Source: Actinomycetales bacterium (lineage in GTDB: Bacteria; Actinomycetota; Actinomycetes; Actinomycetales; Microbacteriaceae). Taken from it: DNA of 12,014 bases. A program made the translations under genes and the position numbers. Each line of letters starts with the position of its first letter. Position 1 is the first letter of the stretch. Positions 1-7,282 of the stretch are shown piece after piece. The notes below the pieces were generated by a model, which searched no databases, was not told the DNA's origin, and worked only from the letters and a program-made list of their open reading frames with translations. The stretch is taken from the NCBI GenBank assembly GCA_028868555.1, contig JAGWUG010000010.1:1-12014 (forward strand), written 5' to 3'.

Positions 1-545
1 GCTGGGTCGCGCTCGATTCGCTCGCGGTACTCGTCTAGGGTGGTGGCGCCGATCAGGCGCAGTTCGCCTCGGGCCAGCATCGGCTTGAGCATGTTGGAAG
101 CATCCATGGAGCCATCTGCGGCACCCGCACCAACTAGGGTGTGCAACTCATCAACGAAGGTGATGACCTGTCCCTCTGCGGCATTGATCTCGGCTAAAAC
201 GGCCTTGAGGCGCTCCTCAAATTCGCCGCGGTATTTGGCTCCAGCCACCATGGCTGCCAGGTCGAGCGAGATGAGTTGCTTGCCCTTGAGGCTCTCGGGT
301 ACGTCGCCCGCGACGATGCGCTGGGCGAGACCCTCAACCACCGCGGTCTTTCCAACGCCTGGCTCACCGATGAGCACTGGGTTGTTCTTGGTGCGGCGGC
401 TTAGCACCTGGCTGACGCGGCGAATCTCGGCATCGCGGCCGATTACCGGGTCAAGTTTTCCGGCCTTGGCAACCTCGGTGAGGTTGATGCCAAATTGCTC
501 GAGGGCAGACTTCTGCTCCTGCTGTTGGTTCTGGGGGTTGTTCAT
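1..545 (-). CDS. clpB: ClpB disaggregase, 5' part only, lacking the N-domain
   Basis: ClpB is a hexameric AAA+ ATPase that works with DnaK to extract proteins from aggregates in the cytoplasm. Only the first 181 codons are present; the gene continues past the left edge. Seen: [13 protein letters not shown] leading into LDPVIGRD (residues 31-38), Walker A GEPGVGKT (60-67), a pore-loop-like segment around [10 protein letters not shown] (103-112), Walker [10 protein letters not shown] (127-135) and the GATTLDEYR stretch (166-174). This is ClpB-type NBD1. The roughly 150-residue N-terminal repeat domain of standard ClpB is absent: the protein starts about 14 residues before the LEQFG segment. The start is well fixed: AGGAG lies 6 nt upstream of the ATG, and an in-frame TAG lies four codons upstream. 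It follows hspR by 47 nt with no visible terminator or HAIR site, so it is probably the last gene of the dnaK operon. Confidence 0.95.
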   Translation of the reverse strand, partial: MNNPQNQQQEQKSALEQFGINLTEVAKAGKLDPVIGRDAEIRRVSQVLSRRTKNNPVLIGEPGVGKTAVVEGLAQRIVAGDVPESLKGKQLISLDLAAMVAGAKYRGEFEERLKAVLAEINAAEGQVITFVDELHTLVGAGAADGSMDASNMLKPMLARGELRLIGATTLDEYRERIERDP

Positions 546-592
546 TTGGTGCTCCTAATTGCTGAGCTAAGTTGTGGGTTTGGCGGGCGGCG

Positions 593-1012
593 CTAGTTAG
601 CGCGCTGGCGCCAGACCACAACGCTGTTGTTTTTGGCTGGGCGTTGGCCCTGGGCCAGGCTCACTACGCCCTGGTCGCCGGCGGCAAAGACGCGGGCTCC
701 CGGACGGTTCATGAGTTCGGTTGCGAGAGTTGACTCTAGGTCGCGCACGCGCTTCCGAAGGGTTGCGGTTTCGTTCTCAAGTTCGAGGATTCGCTTGATG
801 CCGGTGAGGCTAACGCCCTCGGCACTCAGGCGGGCAATCTCCTGAAGTTGGGCCACGTTTCGCATGGTGTATCGACGGCTATTGCCAGCGGTTCGCACTG
901 GGCAAACCAAACCCAAGTGGTCGTATTGGCGCAGGGTCTGCGGATGCATCTGCGCCAGCTCGGCGGCCACCGAAATCACAAATATTGGAGTGTCCTCGGT
1001 GATCTCTTCCAT
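593..1012 (-). CDS. hspR: HspR, MerR-family heat-shock repressor
   Basis: HspR represses the dnaK operon by binding HAIR inverted repeats; in Streptomyces and mycobacteria it needs DnaK as co-repressor. The 139-residue protein is normal length. Seen: a MerR-type winged helix-turn-helix with FVISVAAELAQMHPQTLRQY (11-30), then DHLGL, and the wing and second helix at SRRYTMRNVAQLQEI (45-59). After this comes VSLTGIKRILELE (68-80), a leucine-zipper-like helix to about residue 100, and a variable C-terminus ending in VVVW plus basic residues, as in other HspR proteins. Its ATG overlaps the dnaJ stop as TAATG, so translation is probably coupled. Its target sites are at 4431-4451 and 4495-4515, making the operon self-regulated. 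Confidence 0.95.
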   Translation of the reverse strand: MEEITEDTPIFVISVAAELAQMHPQTLRQYDHLGLVCPVRTAGNSRRYTMRNVAQLQEIARLSAEGVSLTGIKRILELENETATLRKRVRDLESTLATELMNRPGARVFAAGDQGVVSLAQGQRPAKNNSVVVWRQRAN

Positions 1013-1944
1013 TAGAGCAAACCGGCTTTCTGGAGCAGTTCGGCACGTGGATCTTCATCGGGTAGCTCTTTGGCAAATGCTTCCAGAGCCTCGGCGGCCT
1101 TGTGGCTGAGGTGCGAAGGCACGGCAATCTCAACGGTTGCCAGCAGGTCTCCCGAGTGCTTCTCGGTGACCACACCCTTGCCCTTCACTCTGAGGACTCG
1201 CCCGTTTGGAGTGCCCGGGGCAACCTTGAGCTTCACCGGTTCGCCACCCAGAGTTGGAACCTGGATGGTGGCACCTAGTGCTGCCTCGACGAAGGTCACT
1301 GGCACGGTAACGCGCAGGTTGTCGCCGTCGCGGGTGAACACAGGGTGAGGCTTGATTGTCACGGTCACGAGCATGTCGCCGTTCGGGCCACCGTTCATGG
1401 ACGGCTGGCCACGGCCACGCAGCTTGATCTTGGCGCCATCCTTGATGCCTGCCGGCACCTTGAATGAAACGTCCTCGCCATGCTGGAAACTCAGCTTGCG
1501 CGTGGTGCCCTTGACTCCATCGATGAAGTCAACGGTCACCGATGCGGTGAGATCGGCTCCCGGGGTAGGACCGCCGAAGCCGCCACCAAAGCCTCCGCCG
1601 AATCCACCGGGGAATCCGGCTCCGCGGCCGCCACCAAACAGGTTGGCGAAGACGTCTTCGAATCCGGCGCCGCCCATGTTTGGACCGGCACCAGTGAAGC
1701 GGGCTCCGCCTCCCATGGCCTTGACTGCGTCATACTCCTTGCGCTGGGCGCTGTCGCTCAGCACGGTGTATGCCTCGGAGATCTCCTTGAAGCGGGCTTC
1801 CGCCTTGGCATCACCCGGGTTGGAGTCCGGGTGATACTGGCGTGCTAGCTTGCGGTAAACCTTCTTGAGTTCGGCATCGGAGACATCTTTGCTCACGCCA
1901 AGGATCTTGTAGAAGTCCTTGTCAAACCAGTCTTGACTTGCCAT
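1012..1944 (-). CDS. dnaJ: DnaJ-type co-chaperone without zinc finger (type II)
   Basis: A J-domain protein that brings clients to DnaK and stimulates its ATPase. It has 310 residues. Seen: J domain about 9-75 with the essential HPD at 38-40, a G/F-rich linker about 78-130 with repeated GGFGG units, then two beta-sandwich client-binding domains of the DnaJ C-terminal type from about 131. The cysteine-rich zinc-binding domain (four CxxCxGxG repeats) that would interrupt the first sandwich is missing, and the protein has no cysteine at all. It is therefore architecturally CbpA-like, although it sits in the dnaK operon. The start is supported by GAGGA 6 nt upstream of the ATG. The gap from grpE is 43 nt, and its stop overlaps the hspR start. 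A second, zinc-containing DnaJ may exist elsewhere in the genome, as in many actinobacteria. Confidence 0.95.
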   Translation of the reverse strand: MASQDWFDKDFYKILGVSKDVSDAELKKVYRKLARQYHPDSNPGDAKAEARFKEISEAYTVLSDSAQRKEYDAVKAMGGGARFTGAGPNMGGAGFEDVFANLFGGGRGAGFPGGFGGGFGGGFGGPTPGADLTASVTVDFIDGVKGTTRKLSFQHGEDVSFKVPAGIKDGAKIKLRGRGQPSMNGGPNGDMLVTVTIKPHPVFTRDGDNLRVTVPVTFVEAALGATIQVPTLGGEPVKLKVAPGTPNGRVLRVKGKGVVTEKHSGDLLATVEIAVPSHLSHKAAEALEAFAKELPDEDPRAELLQKAGLL

Positions 1945-1987
1945 TGCCGTCCTCGCTTTCTTAGGCTGTTGGGTTTCTTGTGGTTAG

Positions 1988-2557
1988 TTATTCGGCAGGA
2001 ATCTGAACGGCTACCTTGGCGGCGCGAATCACGCGGTCACCAAGCTGGTAGCCAGGCTCAACAACGTCACCGATGATCATCTCGGTGACTCCTGGGGTTG
2101 GCAGCTGAACCAGGGCGTCGTGCAACTCAGGGTTGAACGGTTCGCCCTTGGCGCCAAACTGCTTGAGGCCAAACTTGTCGCCAGCGGCGCGAAGCTTGTT
2201 TGCGACGGCCGCGAAGGGTGAGCCCTCGAGGTCGCCGTGAGCCTCGGCACGAGCCAGGTCATCGAGCGCTGGGAACAGCGCGCGAAGTACCTCGGCAACG
2301 GCGTTGGTTCGGGCAACATCGCGGTCGCGCTCAACGCGAGCCTTGTAGTTCACAAACTCGGCCTGAAGGCGCTGCAGATCTGCGAGCAACTCTGCCTCCT
2401 TGCTGACTACCGCGCCGAGGTCTCCAAGCTGGGCCTCGAGGTCGGCGAGTACGTCGGCATCGGAGCCGGCTGGGCCTGGCTGAGAAGGATCGATTGCACC
2501 TTCGCCAGCCTGGCCCTGAGGCTCCTCGGTGCCGGGGTTACTCTCGTGCTCGGCCAT
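1988..2557 (-). CDS. grpE: GrpE, nucleotide exchange factor of DnaK
   Basis: GrpE is a dimer that opens the DnaK nucleotide pocket to release ADP. It has 189 residues. Seen: an acidic, Pro/Gly-rich disordered N-terminus (1-about 35), a long coiled-coil helix (about 38-90) containing LLADLQRLQAEFVNYKARVE (57-76), a short helical bundle, then the beta-wing head. The family signature region is FNPELHDALVQLPTPGV (141-157), followed by IIGDVVEPGYQLGDRVIRAA (161-180) and VAVQIP near the end. Its ATG overlaps the dnaK TAA as TAATG, which predicts translational coupling and a fixed ratio to DnaK. Confidence 0.97.
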   Translation of the reverse strand: MAEHESNPGTEEPQGQAGEGAIDPSQPGPAGSDADVLADLEAQLGDLGAVVSKEAELLADLQRLQAEFVNYKARVERDRDVARTNAVAEVLRALFPALDDLARAEAHGDLEGSPFAAVANKLRAAGDKFGLKQFGAKGEPFNPELHDALVQLPTPGVTEMIIGDVVEPGYQLGDRVIRAAKVAVQIPAE

Positions 2558-4392
2558 TACTTTGTTTCCTCGTCGTCTACAACCTCGGCGTCAACAACGT
2601 CTTCGCCGTTTGCCTCGGCACCTTCGGCTGGCTGCTCTGCGGCAGCTGCTGCGTAGATTGCCTCGCCCAGCTTCTGAGCGCTGGTGTTGAGCTTGTCGGT
2701 TGCTGCCTTTACGGCCTCGATGTCGTCGCCGGCGAGTGCGGTCTTGAGGGCGTCAACGTCGGCCTGAACCTCGGTCTTTACGTCCTCAGGAAGCTTCTCG
2801 TCGTTTTCCTTGATGAGCTTCTCGGTCTGGTAAACAATCTGCTCGCCGGTGTTGCGAACGTCCTGCTCTTCGCGGCGGGCCTTGTCCTCGGCTGCGTGCT
2901 CCTCGGCATCCTTGACCATGCGCTCGATGTCTTCCTTGCTCAGCGAGGAACCACCGGTGATGGTCATGGACTGCTCCTTACCGGTGCCCTTGTCCTTGGC
3001 CGAAACGTGAACGATACCGTTGGCGTCGATGTCGAAGGTGACCTCAACCTGTGGCACGCCACGTGGTGCTGGGGCGATGCCGGTCAGCTCGAAGTTACCC
3101 AGGCTCTTGTTGTCGCGGGTGAACTCGCGCTCGCCCTGGTAAACCTGAATGCTCACCGATGGCTGGTTGTCGGCAGCGGTGGTAAAGGTCTCCGAACGCT
3201 TGGTTGGGATAGCGGTGTTGCGCTCGATCAGCTTGGTCATGATGCCACCCATGGTCTCGATTCCGAGGCTCAGCGGGGTTACGTCGATGAGCAGAACGTC
3301 CTTGCGCTCACCCTTCAGAACACCGGCCTGGATGGAGGCACCAACGGCTACAACCTCGTCAGGGTTTACACCCTTGTTTGGCTCCTTGCCGCCGGTGAGG
3401 GTCTTCACCAGTTCGGCCACTGCAGGCATACGGGTGGATCCACCAACCAGTACGACGTGGTCAATGTCAGACAGCTTGACGCCGGCTTCCTTGATTACGT
3501 CGTTGAATGGCTTCTTGGTGCGCTCGAGCAGGTCTGCGGTGAGGTCCTGGAACTGGGCGCGGGTGATGGTCTCGTCGAGGTTGGCTGGGCCGTTCTCGGT
3601 GAGGCTCAGGTATGGCAGCTGAACGCTGGCCTGAGTAGCCTGTGAGAGCTCCTTCTTGGCCTGCTCGGCAGCTTCCTTCAGACGCTGCAGCGCAATCTTG
3701 TCGTTGCTAACGTCAACGCCGGTGGTCTCCTTGAAACGCTTGATCAGGTGCTGAACAATGCGCTGGTCCCAGTCGTCTCCACCGAGGCGGTTGTCACCGG
3801 AGGTTGCCTTTACCTGGATGGTGCTGAAGCCGTCGTCCTTGCCAACCTCGAGCAGCGAAACGTCGAAGGTACCGCCACCCAGGTCGTAAACCAGGATGAG
3901 CTCGTCTTCCTTGCCCTTGTCCAGGCCGTAGGCCAGAGCGGCTGCGGTTGGCTCGTTGATGATGCGGAGCACGTTGAGACCCGAGATCTCGCCGGCCTCC
4001 TTGGTGGCCTGACGCTCGGCGTCGTTGAAGTATGCAGGAACGGTGATTACTGCATCGGTGACTGCCTCACCCAGGTAGGTCTCTGCGTCACGCTTGAGCT
4101 TGGCCAGAATACGGGCCGAGATCTCCTGAGGGGTGTACTTCTTGTCGTCAACCGCGAACTTCCAGTCGGTGCCCATGTGGCGCTTCACCGATGCAATGGT
4201 GCGGTCAACGTTGGTGACGGCCTGGCGCTTGGCGGTCTCGCCAACCAGCACCTCGCCGTCCTTGGTGAATGCAACCACCGATGGGGTGGTGCGGAAGCCT
4301 TCTGCGTTAGCGATAACGGTTGGTTCGCCACCCTCAAGGACCGAAACGGCCGAGTTGGTGGTTCCGAGGTCGATGCCTACTGCACGTGCCAT
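2557..4392 (-). CDS. dnaK: DnaK, Hsp70 chaperone
   Basis: ATP-dependent cytoplasmic chaperone and first gene of the operon. It has 611 residues. Seen: phosphate-binding loop GIDLGTTNS (6-14), [10 protein letters not shown] (115-124), [12 protein letters not shown] (145-156), DLGGGTFD (170-177), the adenosine motif [11 protein letters not shown] (313-323), interdomain linker DVLLIDV (365-371), the beta-sandwich substrate domain to about 480, then the helical lid and an acidic tail ending DDEETK. The segment after residue 75 is short, as in Gram-positive DnaK proteins, which lack the insertion found in proteobacteria. The start is supported by AGGAG 6 nt before the ATG. Transcription is probably driven from about 4455-4478 and repressed by HspR at two flanking HAIR sites. 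The long open frames on the opposite strand are codon-bias shadows. Confidence 0.99.
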   Translation of the reverse strand: MARAVGIDLGTTNSAVSVLEGGEPTVIANAEGFRTTPSVVAFTKDGEVLVGETAKRQAVTNVDRTIASVKRHMGTDWKFAVDDKKYTPQEISARILAKLKRDAETYLGEAVTDAVITVPAYFNDAERQATKEAGEISGLNVLRIINEPTAAALAYGLDKGKEDELILVYDLGGGTFDVSLLEVGKDDGFSTIQVKATSGDNRLGGDDWDQRIVQHLIKRFKETTGVDVSNDKIALQRLKEAAEQAKKELSQATQASVQLPYLSLTENGPANLDETITRAQFQDLTADLLERTKKPFNDVIKEAGVKLSDIDHVVLVGGSTRMPAVAELVKTLTGGKEPNKGVNPDEVVAVGASIQAGVLKGERKDVLLIDVTPLSLGIETMGGIMTKLIERNTAIPTKRSETFTTAADNQPSVSIQVYQGEREFTRDNKSLGNFELTGIAPAPRGVPQVEVTFDIDANGIVHVSAKDKGTGKEQSMTITGGSSLSKEDIERMVKDAEEHAAEDKARREEQDVRNTGEQIVYQTEKLIKENDEKLPEDVKTEVQADVDALKTALAGDDIEAVKAATDKLNTSAQKLGEAIYAAAAAEQPAEGAEANGEDVVDAEVVDDEETK

Positions 4393-4430
4393 GTTGTTCT
4401 CCTATGTTTGTGACAGGCGTTTGACTCAGG

Positions 4431-4451
4431 GTTGAGCCATCTGGACTCAAG
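4431..4451 (-). promoter_or_regulatory. HAIR-like HspR operator, proximal to dnaK
   Basis: On the minus strand this reads CTTGAGT-N7-GCTCAAC, which matches 12 of the 14 defined bases of the published HAIR consensus CTTGAGT-N7-ACTCAAG. It overlaps the end of the proposed -10 and the likely transcription start, a position suited to repression. The start of the site, CAAACTTGAG, also occurs at the upstream site. Confidence 0.85.
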
Positions 4452-4478
4452 TTTGACATCCCGAAAAAAAGTTGTCAA
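4450..4478 (-). promoter_or_regulatory. Probable dnaK promoter
   Basis: On the minus strand a perfect TTGACA (4478-4473) is followed after 17 nt by CAAACT (4455-4450), a weak -10 match. The spacer carries a run of seven T. The box lies between the two HAIR sites, consistent with a housekeeping-sigma promoter blocked by HspR. The -35 is convincing by eye; the -10 is less sure. Confidence 0.6.
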
Positions 4479-4494
4479 GCCCAAAAGCACCAAA

Positions 4495-4515
4495 GTTGAG
4501 TCGTATTGGCTCAAG
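4495..4515 (-). promoter_or_regulatory. HAIR-like HspR operator, upstream of the dnaK -35
   Basis: On the minus strand this reads CTTGAGC-N7-ACTCAAC, again 12 of 14 defined bases of the HAIR consensus. Its centre is 64 bp from that of the proximal site, about six helical turns, so two bound HspR dimers could lie on one face of the DNA with the promoter between them. It is also the HAIR site nearer the divergent glycosidase gene (about 93 bp from its start). Confidence 0.85.
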
Positions 4516-4607
4516 TTTGCCAAAATCCCCGAGCCAGCGATGCGGCAAATGGTACCTAGCCGCCTAGTTATGAGCGCGGCAAGGGGCATCGGTGCCAAAC
4601 TGCACCT

Positions 4608-5537
4608 ATGAAGCTGTCCGAAATTCGCATGCGCGACCCTTTCATCATCGAGTCCGCCCCCGGTGAGTTCACCCTATTCGGTACCACGGACACTAATCTC
4701 TGGGGCGGCCCGGGAACCGGATTCGACTGCTACCAGAGCAGCAACCTTGAGGACTGGACCGGCCCAACGCCGGCCTTCCGCCCACCGGCCAACTTCTGGG
4801 CTGACACCCAGTTCTGGGCGCCGGAGGTGCACGCCGTCAACGGCAGCTTCTATATGTTCGCCACCTTTGCCACATCAGATCCGGCATCCAAGGTTCGCGG
4901 CGTAGCCATTTTGAAATCCACCGATGTGGCCGGCCCCTACCTGCCCTGGAGCGACGGCCCGGTCACCCCGCGCCACCTACCCTGCTTGGATGGCACCCTC
5001 TACACCGATGCCGCTCACCAGCACTGGCTGGTCTACAGCCGCGGCGCCGAGGGCAGCCCCACAGCACCCGGCCTTGCCGACGGCGAGATGTACGCACTGC
5101 GGTTGAACGACGACCTGAGCGCATCGGTGGGCGAACCGGAACTGCTATTCCACTCCTCCGATGCGGCCTGGAGCAAGCCGCTCTGGTTCCCGCCAGGCGT
5201 GAACCCGCCCGAGGAACTGGGCTTGGCCAAAGATCCGCTCTTCACCGATGGCGCGTTCCTTATCAATGCGCCGAGTGGCGGCCTGCTGATGATGTGGTCG
5301 GCCTTTGGCGAGCAGGGCTACGCCATGGGCGTGGCTCACTCAACCACTGGATCGGTGCTTGGGCCCTGGGTTCAAGAACCCACCCCGCTCTGGGCAAAAA
5401 ACGGCGGTCACGGCATGGTGCTGCGCACCACCGATGGTCGCGACCTGCTGGTCTTCCACGCACCCAACGACACCCCAAACGAGCGCGTGGTTTGCGTGCC
5501 GGTTGAGGTCTCAGATAGCGGCCTAACGCTAATCTGA
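4608..5537 (+). CDS. GH43-like glycosidase (five-bladed beta-propeller), cytoplasmic
   Basis: A 309-residue protein resembling glycoside hydrolase family 43, whose members mostly hydrolyse arabinose- or xylose-containing glycans by inversion. Seen: RMRDPFII with the expected base Asp at 10, GFDCYQSSNLEDW (38-50), FWAPEVHAVNGSFYMF (69-84), LDGTLYTD with the modulator-type Asp at 128, the blade-3 motif FTDGAFLI (212-219), MMWSAFGEQGYAMGVAHS (228-245) and GGHGM with His 268. Where GH43 normally has the general-acid Glu, this protein has Asp 214. There is no signal peptide, so it probably acts on small imported saccharides. The substrate cannot be told. The ATG at 4608 lacks a clear ribosome site; a later ATG at 4629 would begin too close to the catalytic Asp. 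The stop lies 4 nt before the transporter start, indicating one transcription unit. Confidence 0.85.
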   Translation: MKLSEIRMRDPFIIESAPGEFTLFGTTDTNLWGGPGTGFDCYQSSNLEDWTGPTPAFRPPANFWADTQFWAPEVHAVNGSFYMFATFATSDPASKVRGVAILKSTDVAGPYLPWSDGPVTPRHLPCLDGTLYTDAAHQHWLVYSRGAEGSPTAPGLADGEMYALRLNDDLSASVGEPELLFHSSDAAWSKPLWFPPGVNPPEELGLAKDPLFTDGAFLINAPSGGLLMMWSAFGEQGYAMGVAHSTTGSVLGPWVQEPTPLWAKNGGHGMVLRTTDGRDLLVFHAPNDTPNERVVCVPVEVSDSGLTLI

Positions 5538-5541
5538 ACCC

Positions 5542-6855
5542 ATGAGCAAAGTAGCCAGCGCCTCTCGTGCCAACCGCCGCGCCACCTGGGCCTGGGCCCT
5601 CTGGGATTGGGCCGAGCAGCCCTACCCCACCATCATTCAGACCTTCATCTTTGCCACCTACATCACCAGCAGCTACTTCGGTGACAAGGATGCCAACACC
5701 TCGCTGCTCTCTGTGGGCAACATGATTGCCGCGGTGCTGGTTGCGGTCACGGCTCCGGTCTTTGGTCGCCGGTCCGACGAAACCGGAAAGCGCAAGTTCT
5801 GGCTGCTGGTCAACTCGGGCGCGCTCATCGCAATCATGGCCGCCAGCTACTTTGTGGCCCCAACCCCGGCCTTCCTGCTCTTCGGTGTTGCCCTGTACGC
5901 CATCGGTTCGGTGGTGCAGGAGACCGCATTCATCAACTACTACGCCATGCTCAACCAGGTGACCACCAAGTCAAACGTGGGCAAGGTCTCCGGCTACGCC
6001 TGGGGTCTGGGCTACGTAGGCGGCATCCTGCTGCTGCTCATTTCGCTGGTTGGCTTTGTGCTCCCAGACCACCCTTGGTTTGGGGTCTCCACCGATGCCG
6101 CGCAGAACATTCGCATCCTCTTCCTCTTCAGCGCCATCTGGATGGCGGTATTCACCATTCCGCTCGCGCTCTTTGTTCCTGAGGTGACCGCCAAGCCAAA
6201 CCAGGTCAAGGAAAGCCTGGTCCAGAGCTACCGCAGCCTCTTCGCCCAGCTGGGTCGCCTGCGCAAAAACTCCCCCGATGCCCTCCGCTTCCTGATTGCC
6301 TCCGCCGTCTACCGTGACGGTCTGGCCGGTGTCTTCACCTATGGCGCAATCCTGGGAGCCGTTGCCTTTGGCTTCACCACCACCCAGGTGATCTTCTACG
6401 GAATCGCGGCCAACATCGTGGCCGGCATCGGTGCCGCACTTGGTGGCTGGCTGGACAGCCGCATTGGCACCAAGCGCACTATTGCCGGAAGCCTTACCGG
6501 TCTGCTGCTTGCCGGCCTTGGCGTGTTTGTCTTTGCCGGCGCCGGCCCAATCACCTACTGGATTGGTGGCCTCATTCTCTGCCTGTTCGTGGGTCCGGCT
6601 CAGGCCTCCAGCCGCACCTTTGTGGCTCGCTTCACCCCGGAGGGTCGCGAGGGCGAGATCTTTGGCATCTACCAAACCACTGGCAAGATCACCAGCTTCC
6701 TCAGCCCAACCTTCTGGCTGATTGCCACCGGCATCGCCGGAGCCATGGGTGTTGCGCACACCGCCATCTTTGGCATCCTGGGCCTCATGGTGGTTCTTGG
6801 TGCCGGCCTGTTCCTACTGCTGCGTGTGCACCCAAACCCGCTGCTGAACGACTAG
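5542..6855 (+). CDS. MFS transporter, UMF1 (Atg22-like) family
   Basis: A 437-residue integral membrane protein with about 12 hydrophobic segments. Family marks seen: WALWDWAEQPYPTIIQTF (18-35), a motif-A-like loop GRRSDETGKRK (75-85), ETAFINYYAML (127-137), and the C-terminal-half GPAQASSRTF (351-360) followed by EGREGEIFGIYQTTGK (367-382). These last elements are typical of UMF1-type permeases, whose bacterial substrates are mostly unknown. Being 4 nt downstream of the GH43-like gene, it may import the saccharide that the enzyme cleaves, or export a product; this is inference from position only. It has no strong ribosome site of its own, so it probably relies on coupling to the upstream gene. 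Confidence 0.88.
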   Translation: MSKVASASRANRRATWAWALWDWAEQPYPTIIQTFIFATYITSSYFGDKDANTSLLSVGNMIAAVLVAVTAPVFGRRSDETGKRKFWLLVNSGALIAIMAASYFVAPTPAFLLFGVALYAIGSVVQETAFINYYAMLNQVTTKSNVGKVSGYAWGLGYVGGILLLLISLVGFVLPDHPWFGVSTDAAQNIRILFLFSAIWMAVFTIPLALFVPEVTAKPNQVKESLVQSYRSLFAQLGRLRKNSPDALRFLIASAVYRDGLAGVFTYGAILGAVAFGFTTTQVIFYGIAANIVAGIGAALGGWLDSRIGTKRTIAGSLTGLLLAGLGVFVFAGAGPITYWIGGLILCLFVGPAQASSRTFVARFTPEGREGEIFGIYQTTGKITSFLSPTFWLIATGIAGAMGVAHTAIFGILGLMVVLGAGLFLLLRVHPNPLLND

Positions 6856-6877
6856 AAATACGAACAGTGCGTCTCGT

Positions 6878-6900
6878 TTTCTACTTTTTGTAGAATTGCA
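6878..6900 (+). promoter_or_regulatory. blaI promoter with overlapping BlaI-type operator; transcript probably leaderless
   Basis: A dyad TTCTAC-TTTTT-GTAGAA (6879-6895) overlaps a good -10, TAGAAT (6891-6896). The -10 ends 6 nt before the blaI ATG at 6903, so transcription should start at or beside the start codon; no ribosome site fits in between. No clear -35 is visible. The stretch 6878-6900 matches 21 of 23 bases with 9766-9788. The operator over the -10 predicts autorepression. Confidence 0.8.
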
Positions 6901-6902
6901 TC

Positions 6903-7280
6903 ATGACTAGTCGCGGCCGTAATCAGGGTGAGCTCGAGTCTGCTGTGCTCGAAGTGCTCTGGTCTGCGCGAGACAGCGACGGCCCGCAGTTAACTAGCCA
7001 GGAGATTTCCGAGCGGCTTACCCCGACTGGAATGCTTGCCATCACAACCGTGCTCACAGTTCTGAGCCGCTTGGTGGATAAGGGTCTGGTTAGCCGCTCT
7101 CAGGGCGCTGGTCGCTCCCTTCTTTTTGAGGCCGCCCAGAGTCGGGCTCAACACGATGCGGCGCTCTTGCTTCGCATTGTCGAGGACAACCCGAACCCAC
7201 TTTTGGCTTTCTCACATTTCACCAGCGGACTCACTCCCGAACAACTGGCGGCTCTCAAGCAGAGCCTGAACCGAGACTAA
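6903..7280 (+). CDS. BlaI/MecI/CopY-family transcriptional repressor
   Basis: A 125-residue winged-helix repressor. Seen: GELESAVLEVLW (9-20), LTSQEISERLTP (30-41), recognition helix and wing in LAITTVLTVLSRLVDKGLVS (45-64) with the following RSLLFEA strand, and the C-terminal dimerisation segment AFSHFTSGLTPEQLAALKQS (102-121), typical of actinobacterial members. In the family the repressor binds as a dimer to a TAC...GTA-type dyad and is inactivated by cleavage or release through a partner M56 membrane protease. That partner is encoded 2 nt downstream. The same dyad occurs at its own promoter and twice before the PCuAC gene, which suggests the regulon. Relatives control beta-lactamase, copper transport or respiration genes; no beta-lactamase is nearby. 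Confidence 0.92.
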   Translation: MTSRGRNQGELESAVLEVLWSARDSDGPQLTSQEISERLTPTGMLAITTVLTVLSRLVDKGLVSRSQGAGRSLLFEAAQSRAQHDAALLLRIVEDNPNPLLAFSHFTSGLTPEQLAALKQSLNRD

Positions 7281-7282
7281 TT

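Noticed and set aside
1560..1640. Short tandem repeats in DNA
   Set aside because: They encode the Gly/Phe linker of DnaJ; coding constraint explains them.
1480..1848. Plus-strand frames across the dnaJ G/F-rich region
   Set aside because: They arise from the GGFGG-coding repeats read in antisense; the dnaJ frame is certain.
2494..4413. Long open frames (383 and 221 codons) on the plus strand opposite dnaK
   Set aside because: They mirror the codon bias of dnaK, lack ribosome sites and recognisable domains, and have low-complexity Leu/Val/Gly composition.
4453..4478. Inverted repeat TTGACA-N14-TGTCAA read as an operator or as a plus-strand promoter
   Set aside because: The minus-strand TTGACA explains it as the dnaK -35; the plus-strand TTGACA has no -10 at suitable spacing. 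The symmetry may be chance.
5971..6759. 262-codon minus-strand frame opposite the MFS gene
   Set aside because: Its Gly/Glu/Ala-rich sequence has no family resemblance, and it is fully covered by a well-supported transporter gene.
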